Origin: an uncultured Oscillospiraceae bacterium
GTDB lineage: Bacteria > Bacillota > Clostridia > Oscillospirales > Acutalibacteraceae
Length of the DNA stretch: 64,000 nt
NCBI GenBank assembly: GCA_900541905.1
Contig: UQLQ01000003.1
Span: forward strand, 1 to 64,000
Reading direction: 5' to 3'
How positions within the stretch are numbered: position 1 is the first letter of the stretch; each line of letters opens with the position of its first letter. The notes beneath the pieces are model-generated. The model did no database searches and was not told the origin of the DNA. It saw nothing but the letters and a program-made list of their open reading frames with translations. The position numbers and the translations under genes were made by a program. Below are positions 54,021-62,412 of the stretch, piece after piece.

Positions 54021-54185
54021 TTACGACTCTAAGCAGATACATTTTTTATACACCTCTTGATAAGGATATTTGCTTGAGAGCTTCATAATCACAGACCTAG
54101 CTGTTTTGATAATTTTGGCCGCAAGAAAAACGTATTTCAAGCGAAATGTCTTTATCTGCTGCCTATATTCACAATATGGAAACAT
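54021..54185 (-). pseudogene. 3' remnant of an IS1380-family transposase
   Basis: Minus-strand frame of 54 residues ending in TAA: MFPYCEYRQQIKTFRLKY, VFLAAKIIKTARSVIMKL, SSKYPYQEVYKKCICLES. This is the closing part of IS1380-type DDE transposases, with the catalytic part missing. A TGA precedes it in frame. No matching inverted repeats were found by eye. It lies between the orphan macrolide leader and the other resistance genes, marking an insertion-deletion event. The 300 bases to 53719 hold nothing else recognisable. Confidence 0.72.
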
Positions 54186-54280
54186 TCATAATAAAGACAT
54201 AGTTAAATAAAGGTATAGTTAAATGACCTATATCCTCACCGTAACTAATGAATGCTCAATATCGTATAAATAAGCACAAC

Positions 54281-54321
54281 AAAAAAGCCTATCATCGGGG
54301 ATAGATTCTGCTTTTTTTATT
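54281..54321 (-). terminator. Attenuator terminator of the orphan macrolide leader
   Basis: Minus strand AAAAAAGC-AGAATCTATC, CCCGAT loop, GATAG-GCTTTTTT; stands 7 bases after the leader peptide stop. Without induction, transcription would stop here. Confidence 0.78.
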
Positions 54322-54327
54322 GCCAGC

Positions 54328-54354
54328 TTATCTTAAACGCATTGAGGCTGTCAT
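54328..54354 (-). CDS. Macrolide-sensing leader peptide MTASMRLR
   Basis: ATG ACA GCC TCA ATG CGT TTA AGA TAA on the minus strand, with TTTAGGAGGAACC upstream, an excellent ribosome site. By recall this peptide is the one regulating mef/msr(D) macrolide efflux operons; its RLR end is the arrest motif at which macrolide-bound ribosomes stall (compare ErmDL MTHSMRLR). No mef or msr gene follows. Confidence 0.82.
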   Translation of the reverse strand: MTASMRLR

Positions 54355-54394
54355 AGTTTCGGTTCCTCCTAAATTCTTATTTGTATCAGCGTAT

Positions 54395-54423
54395 ATTTTA
54401 ACACAACAAGTCGTTTTAAGCAA
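54395..54423 (-). promoter_or_regulatory. Promoter of the orphan macrolide leader
   Basis: Minus strand TTGCTT (54423-54418), 17-base spacer, TAAAAT (54400-54395); about 41 bases upstream of the leader peptide start. Confidence 0.72.
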
Positions 54424-54433
54424 CTTTAAAATT

Positions 54434-54490
54434 AAAAAAATCCAATATTAACCGCCAAAGGGTGCTAGCCCCTAATTGGCGGTTAATATT
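54434..54490 (-). terminator. Strong terminator of the recombinase operon
   Basis: AATATTAACCGCCAA (54490-54476 on the minus strand) pairs with TTGGCGGTTAATATT (54458-54444); the inner AGGGG..CCCT can extend the stem. Followed by GGATTTTTTT. It begins right at the recombinase stop and marks the edge between prophage-like and resistance DNA. Confidence 0.88.
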
Positions 54491-56062
54491 CTATATCTCT
54501 TCGTCAATCTCAATCCCAGACTTGAATTCAACGGTGAGCTTATCTTCATATATCGTTACTTTCTCAATAAGCCGTCTTACTAACTGCTCATCATATTCCT
54601 CCAGCTCGCAGGATTGCTCATTCAAGAAATCAGTCATTTCAGCGATTCGTTGCCTTTTTCCTTCTCGCTCTGCATTTTCAACTAGTGCATTTTGCTTCTG
54701 CTCCCGCAAACGGTATATCTCTTCCGCCACTTCCTCATAATCTGTTTTGGAATTGGCAAGCCGCAAAAGTTCGTTTTGCAGTTCTTCCAGCTTGACGTCA
54801 ATATCATTGGTAATTTTGTCGTGTTCTTCATTTAAAACTGTCTCGATATTGGCCTGTAAAGTGGAGAGAAAGGTATCCTTACTGGCCAGCAACTCATTGA
54901 TGGCTTTTACAACTGCTGCCTGTAGCACTTCCTCATTAACTGTAGGGGATGTGCAATCAGACCCTTTTTCCTCTAGGCGGCTGACGCATCGCCAGACAAT
55001 AGACCTGCAGCCTCGATTGTTCCAGTGGACTCTTCTATATATTTCACCACATTCTGAGCAGTAGACAATACTGGACAGAGCGTACTTGCTGCTATAAACT
55101 CGCTTCTTACCATTCTTTCCAGTATAAAGGTTAGCCCGCCTTACCAGTTCTTCCTGCACCTGCATGAAAATTCCACGCGGGATGATAGGTTCATGACTGT
55201 TCTCAACATAGTACTGAGGTACGATTCCATTATTGACTACTCGCTTTTTGGAAAGAAAATCAACGGTGTAAGTCTTTTGAAGCAAGGCATCTCCTATATA
55301 CTTTTCATTCTGCAGTATTTTCTTAAGCGTCTCGGGTCTCCACTTAGGCTTTTTAGCTGCAGTGAGAATACCATCCGCTTCTAGGCCTCTTGCTATTTGT
55401 AGGAGACTTGCTCCTTCAAGGTATTCTCGATAGATTCGCTTTACCACTTCGGCTTCTTCAGGAACAATAACAAGCCTTTTATTTTCGTCTTTGGTGTATC
55501 CTAAAAACCGGTTGTGGTTGACTTGAATTTCACCTTGTTGGAAGCGGTACTGAATGCCTAGCTTTACGTTTTGGCTTAAGGACTGGCTTTCTTGTTGGGC
55601 CAGTGAAGCCATGATTGTCAGCATGATTTCACCCTTGGAATCCATGGTGTTGATGTTCTCTTTTTCAAAGAAAACCGGGATGTTCTTCTCCTTCAGTTCC
55701 CGGATATACTTCAGACAATCCAGGGTGTTTCTGGCAAACCGGCTGATGGACTTGGTAATGATCATATCAATGTTTCCGTCCATGCAGTCCTGAATCATGC
55801 GGTTAAATTCCTCCCGCTTTTTCGTATTCGTTCCAGTGATCCCGTCATCAGCATAAATCCCGGCCAGTTCCCATTCCGGATTCTTCTGGATAAACTGCGT
55901 ATAATGCGCCACCTGCACCTCATAGCTGGATGCCTGCTCCTCACTATCCGTAGAAACCCGACAGTAAGCAGCGACTTTCAGCTTTGGCCGCTGCCCAACT
56001 GCGGCGGTATTTCCTACCCGCTTTCTGGCGGGGATCACGGTAATATTCCTACTTAGTTCCAT
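54491..56062 (-). CDS. Large serine recombinase A
   Basis: 523 aa from ATG at 56062 (GAGGTGG upstream), overlapping the accessory gene by 14 bases. Resolvase domain with the catalytic serine in AAYCRVSTDSEEQ, DGITGTNTKKREEF and KSISRFARNT; Recombinase domain (about 180-290); zinc ribbon with CSEC and a later Cys-containing part; C-terminal coiled coil (about 400-490). Such enzymes integrate and excise phages or Tn4451-type transposons. Two large recombinases plus an accessory suggest they act together. Confidence 0.93.
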   Translation of the reverse strand: MELSRNITVIPARKRVGNTAAVGQRPKLKVAAYCRVSTDSEEQASSYEVQVAHYTQFIQKNPEWELAGIYADDGITGTNTKKREEFNRMIQDCMDGNIDMIITKSISRFARNTLDCLKYIRELKEKNIPVFFEKENINTMDSKGEIMLTIMASLAQQESQSLSQNVKLGIQYRFQQGEIQVNHNRFLGYTKDENKRLVIVPEEAEVVKRIYREYLEGASLLQIARGLEADGILTAAKKPKWRPETLKKILQNEKYIGDALLQKTYTVDFLSKKRVVNNGIVPQYYVENSHEPIIPRGIFMQVQEELVRRANLYTGKNGKKRVYSSKYALSSIVYCSECGEIYRRVHWNNRGCRSIVWRCVSRLEEKGSDCTSPTVNEEVLQAAVVKAINELLASKDTFLSTLQANIETVLNEEHDKITNDIDVKLEELQNELLRLANSKTDYEEVAEEIYRLREQKQNALVENAEREGKRQRIAEMTDFLNEQSCELEEYDEQLVRRLIEKVTIYEDKLTVEFKSGIEIDEEI

Positions 56063-56480
56063 CCCCATCCACCTCGCTCTCAATCAAACTGTATGCATAC
56101 GCCGCCTGTTCAAAGGGATCGTCAGAAACCTTTTTCACTGCAGGCATGGTAAAATTGGTAGGGAAGAGGATGTCCTTCTTTTCTTCCAGTTCCCACACCC
56201 GCCCCAGCGCTTTTGCTCGGCTCATGCGTATTTCTTCTGCCTTATCGAAGGTTTCTTTGTCGATAATAGCCGGATAGTAATCATCTCCAAGATACTTCTT
56301 ATTCCGGAGCATCCTTCCGGCGCTCCCGTGGTACAGATTTAATCCGACCTTCTCAGCGGCGGGCATAAGCGCCATGCCGGAAATATAGTTCTGAAAAAAC
56401 TCCCGCACCGTGGCGGCCTGTTTTTCATCGATGACCGCCCGGCCGTTTTCAATCTGGTATCCATACGGAATGTGTCTCAT
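56049..56480 (-). CDS. Accessory recombinase-domain protein
   Basis: 143 aa from ATG at 56480, which overlaps the stop of recombinase B as ATGA (translational coupling). It has only the DNA-binding Recombinase domain: MRHIPYGYQIENGRAVIDEK, AATVREFFQNYISGM, MLRNKKYLGDDYYPAIID. No resolvase catalytic serine. Small proteins of this kind sit between paired serine recombinases in Clostridia phages and transposons and may help synapsis or direction; that role is inferred. Confidence 0.85.
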   Translation of the reverse strand: MRHIPYGYQIENGRAVIDEKQAATVREFFQNYISGMALMPAAEKVGLNLYHGSAGRMLRNKKYLGDDYYPAIIDKETFDKAEEIRMSRAKALGRVWELEEKKDILFPTNFTMPAVKKVSDDPFEQAAYAYSLIESEVDGDGTK

Positions 56481-58039
56481 GGTTCCACCAGCCTTTCTTT
56501 CAGGGACAATCCGCATTTCAATTCAAAAACCACTTCTTTCCTGGACAGCACGGTCATCTGTTCTACGAAGGAAAGAAACGTCTCATCATCAAATTCCGTC
56601 ATCATGGTTCCTTTGGATGTAAACCGGAGCAGCCGCTGCAGTTCTTCTATTTTGACCATATCTCCATTGACAGAGCGCATCAGCCCGTCCTTTTCCTGCC
56701 GCAGGGCTTCCGCTTCCGCTGCAAGTTCATTACTTTCCTTATTAAAAAGAGCAGGCTCCAGATAGCCGCTTGCCATCAGGTTCGTCAGCACCTGTTTCTG
56801 CTCCCTGTTTTTCTCGATTGCCGTTTCCAGTTCTTCAATCTTTAGCAGCCGGGATTGATCATTCAGCCCCCGCAGGCTTTGCAAAAGAGGACGCAGCACC
56901 ATCTGATGTCCAAAGACCAGCTTGTTCATCATGGTAACAAACGCCAGTTTCAAAGCATCATCCGTGATGTATTTCTGCGAACAGCTTTCCTTATCTTTCA
57001 GATGATTGGCACAGACCCAGGCCACATACTGGCCGCTGGGTTTATAATGCATCCGTCTCTTATATTTGCCGCCGCATTCTCCACAGCAGATCCGGCCAGA
57101 AAAGCCGTATCGGTTCTGGTATCTCCCGGTATCATAGCCATTTCCTTTTTCACGCCCCCGCTGTTTCAAAACTGCATTGGCCAGTTCAAACTCTTCCTTG
57201 CTGATGATTGCTTCATGGTGGTCCTGCATCAGGTACTGGTCAAGTTCTCCCCGGTTCTGATGGCGGTTAAAGCTGCTGTCCGTATAGGTCTTCTGGAACA
57301 GGACGTCACCCGTATACTTTTCATTCCCGATGATGGCGTTGACGGTACCCGGCGTCCAATGTCCGCCCTTCTTGGTAGCAACGCCCCGCTCATTCAGTTC
57401 CTCCGCAATCTCGTGGGTACTTTTCCCCGCAAGCGTGTCCGCAAAGATCTGTTTCACGATCTCCGCCTGCTCCGGTACGATCACCATCTCCCCGTCCACA
57501 TTGTCATAACCATATGGGGGATAGGAAATGATGAAGGTTCCATTCTGAAAGCGTCGCTTGATACCCCACTTCTCATTTTCAGAAATGGACACCGACTCGC
57601 TTTCTGCCAGACTGCTTAAAATGGAAAGCATTAATTCACTCTCCATGGAGCCCGTGTTTAGATTTTCTTTTTCAAAATAGATGTAGATCTTTAAGTCCAG
57701 CAGCTTCCGCACCAGTTCCAGACAGTCCGTGGTATTTCTGGCAAAACGGCTGATGGATTTGGTAATGACGAAGTCAATCGTTCCTCTCTCGCAGGCGGCA
57801 ACCATCGCCAGCAGCCCGTCCCGCTTTTCTTTTTTCGTACCGGAAATACCTTCGTCATAGTAAAGTCCGGCAAACTCCCACTCATCATTGGATTTGATAT
57901 AATTCTCATAGTGGGCCTTCTGCGCTGCCAGACTAACAAGCTGTTCATCTCTGGCTGTAGATACCCGGCAGTAGGCCGCCACTCTAAGTTTTCTCTTTTC
58001 GAGGAGCATATTCTCTTCAATTTTTGTGATCCGTTTCAT
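56477..58039 (-). CDS. Large serine recombinase B
   Basis: 520 aa from ATG at 58039 (GAGAGGTGAGAGG just before it); an upstream in-frame extension is not needed. Catalytic serine in AAYCRVSTARDEQ, DEGISGTKKEKRDGL, KSISRFARNTTDC; Recombinase domain with YPPYGYDN; zinc ribbon CGECGGKYKRR and CANHLKDKESC; C-terminal coiled coil. It is a paralogue of recombinase A with modest similarity. Confidence 0.93.
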   Translation of the reverse strand: MKRITKIEENMLLEKRKLRVAAYCRVSTARDEQLVSLAAQKAHYENYIKSNDEWEFAGLYYDEGISGTKKEKRDGLLAMVAACERGTIDFVITKSISRFARNTTDCLELVRKLLDLKIYIYFEKENLNTGSMESELMLSILSSLAESESVSISENEKWGIKRRFQNGTFIISYPPYGYDNVDGEMVIVPEQAEIVKQIFADTLAGKSTHEIAEELNERGVATKKGGHWTPGTVNAIIGNEKYTGDVLFQKTYTDSSFNRHQNRGELDQYLMQDHHEAIISKEEFELANAVLKQRGREKGNGYDTGRYQNRYGFSGRICCGECGGKYKRRMHYKPSGQYVAWVCANHLKDKESCSQKYITDDALKLAFVTMMNKLVFGHQMVLRPLLQSLRGLNDQSRLLKIEELETAIEKNREQKQVLTNLMASGYLEPALFNKESNELAAEAEALRQEKDGLMRSVNGDMVKIEELQRLLRFTSKGTMMTEFDDETFLSFVEQMTVLSRKEVVFELKCGLSLKERLVEP

Positions 58040-58099
58040 CCTCTCACCTCTCTTTCGGTACGGACATATTCGCTCTGACACCTGCAAATAGCAAGTCAT

Positions 58100-58318
58100 T
58101 TAGGGCATAATCCGAGCCAGATAGGGAGAGAATGATTGGCGGTTTTTCGCCGTAATTTTGTCTAATTCACCCTCAGAAATCAGGTCTGCCTCCCGCAGCT
58201 TTTCCAGCAGTTTTTGCGCCATGTAATAGTCAAATTCCTTTTGCAGTTCCTCGTCTGTGAAAGGTTTCCGTCCAACCGTCTGATTTTGAAAACCAGCCGT
58301 CACTTTTGTCACCTGCAT
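58100..58318 (-). CDS. SHOCT-like small protein
   Basis: 72 aa. TDEELQKEFDYYMAQKLLEKL, READLISEGELDKITAKNRQ and SFSPYLARI form two short helices of the SHOCT type. Very often found directly upstream of this kind of recombinase module in Clostridia. Role unknown; perhaps DNA-binding or oligomerisation. Confidence 0.75.
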   Translation of the reverse strand: MQVTKVTAGFQNQTVGRKPFTDEELQKEFDYYMAQKLLEKLREADLISEGELDKITAKNRQSFSPYLARIMP

Positions 58319-58394
58319 GGTATTCCTCCAATCCGAAGGATAACCTCCTTCAGAATACGGAGATTTCTACAGCGTTTTGAGGGGGTATCGCAGG

Positions 58395-58443
58395 CAAAAA
58401 AATAAAGCCCGCAGGCCATGCATCTATCGCACAGCCCACGGGC
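58395..58443 (-). terminator. Terminator after the lysis cassette
   Basis: Minus strand GCCCGTGGGC pairs imperfectly with GCCTGCGGGC (8 of 10), followed by TTTATTTTTTT. It separates lysis genes from the recombinase operon. Confidence 0.72.
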
Positions 58444-58466
58444 AATCCTGTTCTTCCTCGTTTTAC

Positions 58467-59408
58467 TTAAAGACGTTTACAATAATCCAGCGAAATCCAA
58501 CCAACACCGCTCTTGAGTTTACCCCAGCCAGCCACAGAGCCAGTGCCGGATTTTACCTCGGTAATGGTGAATACCCCTTTCCCGGTGTACTTCCCGGTCT
58601 TGGCGTAATTCGTACCAGGGCCTTTGCGGATATTCAAGTCGGTTGCTGTTACCTGTACCAGGAAGGAACCGGTTGAACTTCCAGCGCCCGACTGCTTTCC
58701 GGTATAAACCACCTTGCCGCTTTCATCAAATACAGAATAGCCAGCATTGGAGTCGGCGCATTTCTTTGCGTTATCCAGATTGTTGAAAGCCCCCTTCTGG
58801 CTCTTGGCATCCGACCAGCTTTTGCGGACACGGTATAAGACCGAGCCTGCCGATCCGGAAGACGAGCCTCCCAGTGCTGCCGTTACCTTGGAGGCCAGAT
58901 CCCCAAGCCTGGAATACAGCCAGTCCCCCGGACAGGATTTGTTGGCAAACCAGCGATGGACGGTGAGTACCATCTCATCAGACTTCGGCGAGTAATTCAG
59001 CGTCTTATTCTTATCTCCCAGCCAGAGAAGTTTCTTCTTCCCATTCCGTTTGCAGATGTCCGTACACAGTTTCACGAGGGAATTGTAAACAGCAGTGGTC
59101 ATTGCGTAGGGATGATTCAAATCGCTGGCGCACTCGATGGTGACAGCCCTCTGGTCGTTGGCGCTGCTGGAAGAACACCAAGAGCGGTTCTTTTCCTCCA
59201 CGCAAAGGGCGATCTTCCCATCCTTTCCGATACCATAATTACAGCTGGCCTCTCTGGACGGGCTGGTAAAGCATCCGCAGATGCTCTCTGCCGTCAGCTG
59301 ACCGACCACACAGTGAGGCGTGATCCGGTCAATGGAATGCGTCCTCTGCCCGGAGTGGTTGGGGCTGAGTTTTGTGTAAGATACAAGGGAACTGTTTGTG
59401 TAAGCCAT
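58467..59408 (-). CDS. Phage N-acetylmuramoyl-L-alanine amidase (endolysin)
   Basis: 313 aa. Amidase_2/PGRP-like domain (1-180): zinc ligands in ITPHCVVGQL and VHRWFANKSCPGDWL (His, then Cys), and NYGIGKDGKIALCVEE. Then a Gly/Ser linker, a SPOR-like part (YRVRKSWSDAKSQKGAF, about 190-235), and a C-terminal SH3 domain (about 250-313) that binds cell wall. No signal peptide, so it depends on the holin encoded just upstream; the two genes touch at one base. Confidence 0.93.
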   Translation of the reverse strand: MAYTNSSLVSYTKLSPNHSGQRTHSIDRITPHCVVGQLTAESICGCFTSPSREASCNYGIGKDGKIALCVEEKNRSWCSSSSANDQRAVTIECASDLNHPYAMTTAVYNSLVKLCTDICKRNGKKKLLWLGDKNKTLNYSPKSDEMVLTVHRWFANKSCPGDWLYSRLGDLASKVTAALGGSSSGSAGSVLYRVRKSWSDAKSQKGAFNNLDNAKKCADSNAGYSVFDESGKVVYTGKQSGAGSSTGSFLVQVTATDLNIRKGPGTNYAKTGKYTGKGVFTITEVKSGTGSVAGWGKLKSGVGWISLDYCKRL

Positions 59409-59830
59409 TATTCATTACCTTCCTTTCCGTTTTCTGCTCTGTCATGGAGCTGCTCTAATACCGTTTTGATCTTTTCCGGGATCGGAAGTCCCAGGTGTCC
59501 TGCATTCTCCAGCAGACTCACGCCTTCATTGGAGATGTAGAAAAAGATCACCGCTGTCCGTAAGACCGCCCCGGTTCCGATCACCTGCACATCGATGATA
59601 TTTGCAATCCCGACAAGCAGGAAGATCAGCACTTTGCGGAAGATTCCTTTGAAGCCGACTGCGCTGGATAACTCCCGGTTGATGATGGCGCACATCACAC
59701 CCGTGATGTAGTCAATCACCACGAAGGCGATCAGGGCATAAAGCAAGCCATCACAGCCGCCAAGGAAATACCCCAGCCAGCCACCTATAGCGGAAAAGAT
59801 GAGTTGGATGGTGTTCCAGAATTCTTTCAT
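59408..59830 (-). CDS. Phage holin (phage_holin_4 type)
   Basis: 140 aa, hydrophobic, about three to four membrane helices, with the family segment GGCDGLLYALIAFVVIDYITG and the FFYISNEGVSLLENAGHLGLP that typifies TcdE/toxin-release-like holins. AAGGAGGA ribosome site. Opens the membrane to let the amidase out. Confidence 0.92.
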   Translation of the reverse strand: MKEFWNTIQLIFSAIGGWLGYFLGGCDGLLYALIAFVVIDYITGVMCAIINRELSSAVGFKGIFRKVLIFLLVGIANIIDVQVIGTGAVLRTAVIFFYISNEGVSLLENAGHLGLPIPEKIKTVLEQLHDRAENGKEGNE

Positions 59831-59860
59831 GGTGCGTTCCTCCTTTGAAATTTGGATATG

Positions 59861-59891
59861 AAAAAAGCGGCTACCCCGAAGAGTAGTCGCT
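59861..59891 (-). terminator. Terminator between tail genes and lysis genes
   Basis: Minus strand AGCGACTAC, TCTTCGGG loop, GTAGCCGCT then TTTTTT. Confidence 0.78.
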
Positions 59892-59911
59892 GATTTCCAG
59901 AAAATATAAAG

Positions 59912-61825
59912 TTATGCTGTCCGCTTCCACATATAGCAGACGATATAGGGCTGCAGGTTGGTGTGGGAGCCACCACCTCCCGTATTTGCATTCTTCCCTT
60001 TTGGAGTCAGTGAGTGAGTATGCGCCCCGGCACTACTGGTCGGGGAAGTAGCCTGTGCCCCAGAAGTTCCTGCACTATGCACTGTGTAGCGGCTGCTGCC
60101 TGCACCTCCATCTGTATCACGACCAATATTGTGCGTATGACCGCCTGCACTGTTGGTCGTGGTAGAACTTCCGGTAAACGTATGTGTATGGCTTGGCATC
60201 TGGCTGGCAGTCAGTGTGACGGCCGATGCTCCGCCTGTTTTCTCCACCGTATTAAAGTTGCTATCCGATGTGTTAATTCCTACCGGCACCCTGCCACTGC
60301 CCCACGCTACCCAAGTACCTCCAAAATAAATAGCGGGATTGGTAGAAGTGACACTCATATAGATACTGCCTACCGGATACATCGTTTTGGCAAATTGCTG
60401 GATGTATTCTTTCAGGAGCATCCCATAGACTTTTACATCCCAGTTCTCGGCCACCTCAAAGGTATTATCACTTTCCGATACCTTTCCAATCGCCACACCT
60501 TTGCCGCCGTTTTTAAAGTCCATTACTACAGCCGCCGTGGAGACAATCTCCTGCACAGAAATGGTGCTGAAGGCATCTTCCAGTATGTAACGCACATCAT
60601 AGGAGGTCTCCGTAGAGATCTGCCCTTTGCCGTAGGTGAAGACCGTATTGGAGGCAAAAGTTACCCCGGCATCCGTCCACTGCTCCGCTGATACCTGCTT
60701 GTACTGGACGGAGGTTTTTAGGGTATTCTTCCCGCCACAAGTGGAATAGCCAAAGTATACGAGCGCATGGATATATGTCCCGTCATCGTCCAGCGTCCCG
60801 TTGCTTAAGCACCGCTGGGACAGAGAGGAATTAAAATATGGCGGGGAATAGGCGGTCACCGTGATGGAAACAGAAGCCTCCGCCGATACCCTTCCTCTGG
60901 AATCGGTTACCGTTGCTTTAAACGTGATTGTCCCTGAATTGTTGAGGAAACCTGTGGTCAGCGTAGATGCAGAACCGCTATACCCACCGCCCGTAATGGA
61001 GTAGGACTTGATCGTGGAGCCATAACTTCCCGCTGCCCCGTTGATGGTCAGCTTGACCTTCGATTTCGTCTGCACATAAAGCCCCCACGCACTTGGTACC
61101 TCCCCGTCAATCCGGGATGCGGTCAGACTGGAGATGGTGGGCTTCACACTGGCCGGGACGCTTAAACTGAGCGTACAGGTCTTGGAGCCGATATTCGTAT
61201 TTCCGTTATAGGTGGTGCAGGTAATCGTACAGGTGCCGCTGGTGGCATTCGGGATCTGGTTTGCCAGTGACAATGACGGCGTCCATGATACGGAAGTAGC
61301 CGTTGTCTTGGTCGTAATCGTCCCGCTGGTATTGCCAAAGGAATAGGTCAGCGTATGCGTAAAGGACGAGGAAGCACGGCTGATATTGATCTTCCCGGCA
61401 GATCCCAGCGTCATGTTCCCGGCGGACACACTGGAGGCACGGGGGATACTGTCCAGCGTGATGTTAGCGCTGGCCGAGATTGTCCCGTAATACGTTCCAC
61501 TTATGGTCGCCCGGATCTGGAACACAGCGGAAATCGTCAAGGTCTTACTGCCATCACTGGCGTGGTTCACCGTCCTCGATACCGTTGCCAGAAGATGTGT
61601 TCCCGTACTGCTGATCGCCGGGGAGGAAAACGTCTGTGCCGATCCATCAATGGTGCAGGTATTGTCGCTCCGCCCGCTGATGCTTAAACTCCAGTCATTG
61701 ACCAAATACAGCTTACAGGTAATCGTAGACGTATTGGCAGAGACATTCTTGCTCTGCGACCAGTCCACCCGCAGCTTATAATGTCCATCCCGGATGGAAC
61801 CGGAAAAACTGCCGCTGGATGCCAT
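59912..61825 (-). CDS. Phage tail/receptor-binding protein (DUF859-like)
   Basis: 637 aa from ATG at 61825 after GGAAGGGGG. The N-terminal part begins MASSGSFSGSIRDGHYKLRV and with repeated beta-sandwich units (about 1-330) resembles DUF859 phage structural proteins. C-terminal MYPVGSIYMSVTSTNPA and FGGTWVAWGSGRVPVG are a collar-type baseplate module, followed by HTHTF, HTHNI and HTHSL motifs, as in short tail-fibre proteins where His-x-His binds metal in the trimer. Likely the host-contact fibre. Confidence 0.8.
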   Translation of the reverse strand: MASSGSFSGSIRDGHYKLRVDWSQSKNVSANTSTITCKLYLVNDWSLSISGRSDNTCTIDGSAQTFSSPAISSTGTHLLATVSRTVNHASDGSKTLTISAVFQIRATISGTYYGTISASANITLDSIPRASSVSAGNMTLGSAGKINISRASSSFTHTLTYSFGNTSGTITTKTTATSVSWTPSLSLANQIPNATSGTCTITCTTYNGNTNIGSKTCTLSLSVPASVKPTISSLTASRIDGEVPSAWGLYVQTKSKVKLTINGAAGSYGSTIKSYSITGGGYSGSASTLTTGFLNNSGTITFKATVTDSRGRVSAEASVSITVTAYSPPYFNSSLSQRCLSNGTLDDDGTYIHALVYFGYSTCGGKNTLKTSVQYKQVSAEQWTDAGVTFASNTVFTYGKGQISTETSYDVRYILEDAFSTISVQEIVSTAAVVMDFKNGGKGVAIGKVSESDNTFEVAENWDVKVYGMLLKEYIQQFAKTMYPVGSIYMSVTSTNPAIYFGGTWVAWGSGRVPVGINTSDSNFNTVEKTGGASAVTLTASQMPSHTHTFTGSSTTTNSAGGHTHNIGRDTDGGAGSSRYTVHSAGTSGAQATSPTSSAGAHTHSLTPKGKNANTGGGGSHTNLQPYIVCYMWKRTA

Positions 61826-61852
61826 TGTCCTCACCCCCTTCCTTTTCTCAGA

Positions 61853-62398
61853 TTAGACCGGACCTCTCCACTTGATCGAGAGGTTCCCGTTGGTTCTCGG
61901 TATAAAATCAAACCACCCCCGGCTCTCATTGCCAAGGGACAGCTTGTTGCGGATCTCCGCATTGGTAATCACAAGACTCTGGTTGGAGATATAGGCAATC
62001 TTCTGCCCATTCTCTTTAAAGGCCAGTTCCTCGTTGGACAGTTCTGCCGTAAAGGCGTTTCCGACCTTTCCCAGTTCAATGAGCGCACCCTTAAACCGGA
62101 TGTATTCTTCCAAAAGCAGCTGGTTCGTAGAGACATTTTCCCTGATCTCATCTGTGATCGCCGTGAAATCCATCCGGATCTCCGTGCTGTTCTGGGTAAT
62201 GCTGGTCTCGAAATCCTTCTGGATCGTCTCCAGTTCCGAGCGGGAAATAAATTCTTCCCGCACGGACATGTTGATCTGCTCCGAGGTTTTGGTGATCTCG
62301 GAGTAGCATTCCCGGATGTTTTCCTCCAAGGAAGCAATGTCATCCTCATAGCCGGAGAAGTTCTGGAAGGTGGCCTGACAGCTGGTGATGAGCGCCAT
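61853..62398 (-). CDS. Phage tail-associated coiled-coil protein
   Basis: 181 aa. Long helical part (25-95, EENIRECYSEITKTSEQINM and QKDFETSITQNSTEIRMDF), then a beta end with RGWFDFIPRTNGNLSIKWRGP. Similar short proteins follow minor tail proteins in Clostridia phages. Lies 14 bases after the upstream tail gene and 27 bases before the fibre gene. Function unknown beyond virion structure. Confidence 0.65.
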   Translation of the reverse strand: MALITSCQATFQNFSGYEDDIASLEENIRECYSEITKTSEQINMSVREEFISRSELETIQKDFETSITQNSTEIRMDFTAITDEIRENVSTNQLLLEEYIRFKGALIELGKVGNAFTAELSNEELAFKENGQKIAYISNQSLVITNAEIRNKLSLGNESRGWFDFIPRTNGNLSIKWRGPV

Positions 62399-62412
62399 GC
62401 GATCACCTCCAG

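Noticed and set aside
56855..57619. 254-codon plus-strand frame opposite recombinase B
   Set aside because: Shadow of a well-supported recombinase in GC-rich DNA; no family similarity and no ribosome site.
59912..61825. Tandem Ser/Thr-rich repeats considered as a CRISPR or DNA repeat array
   Set aside because: The repetition is at the protein level (beta-sandwich units) and the DNA copies are diverged with no regular spacer.
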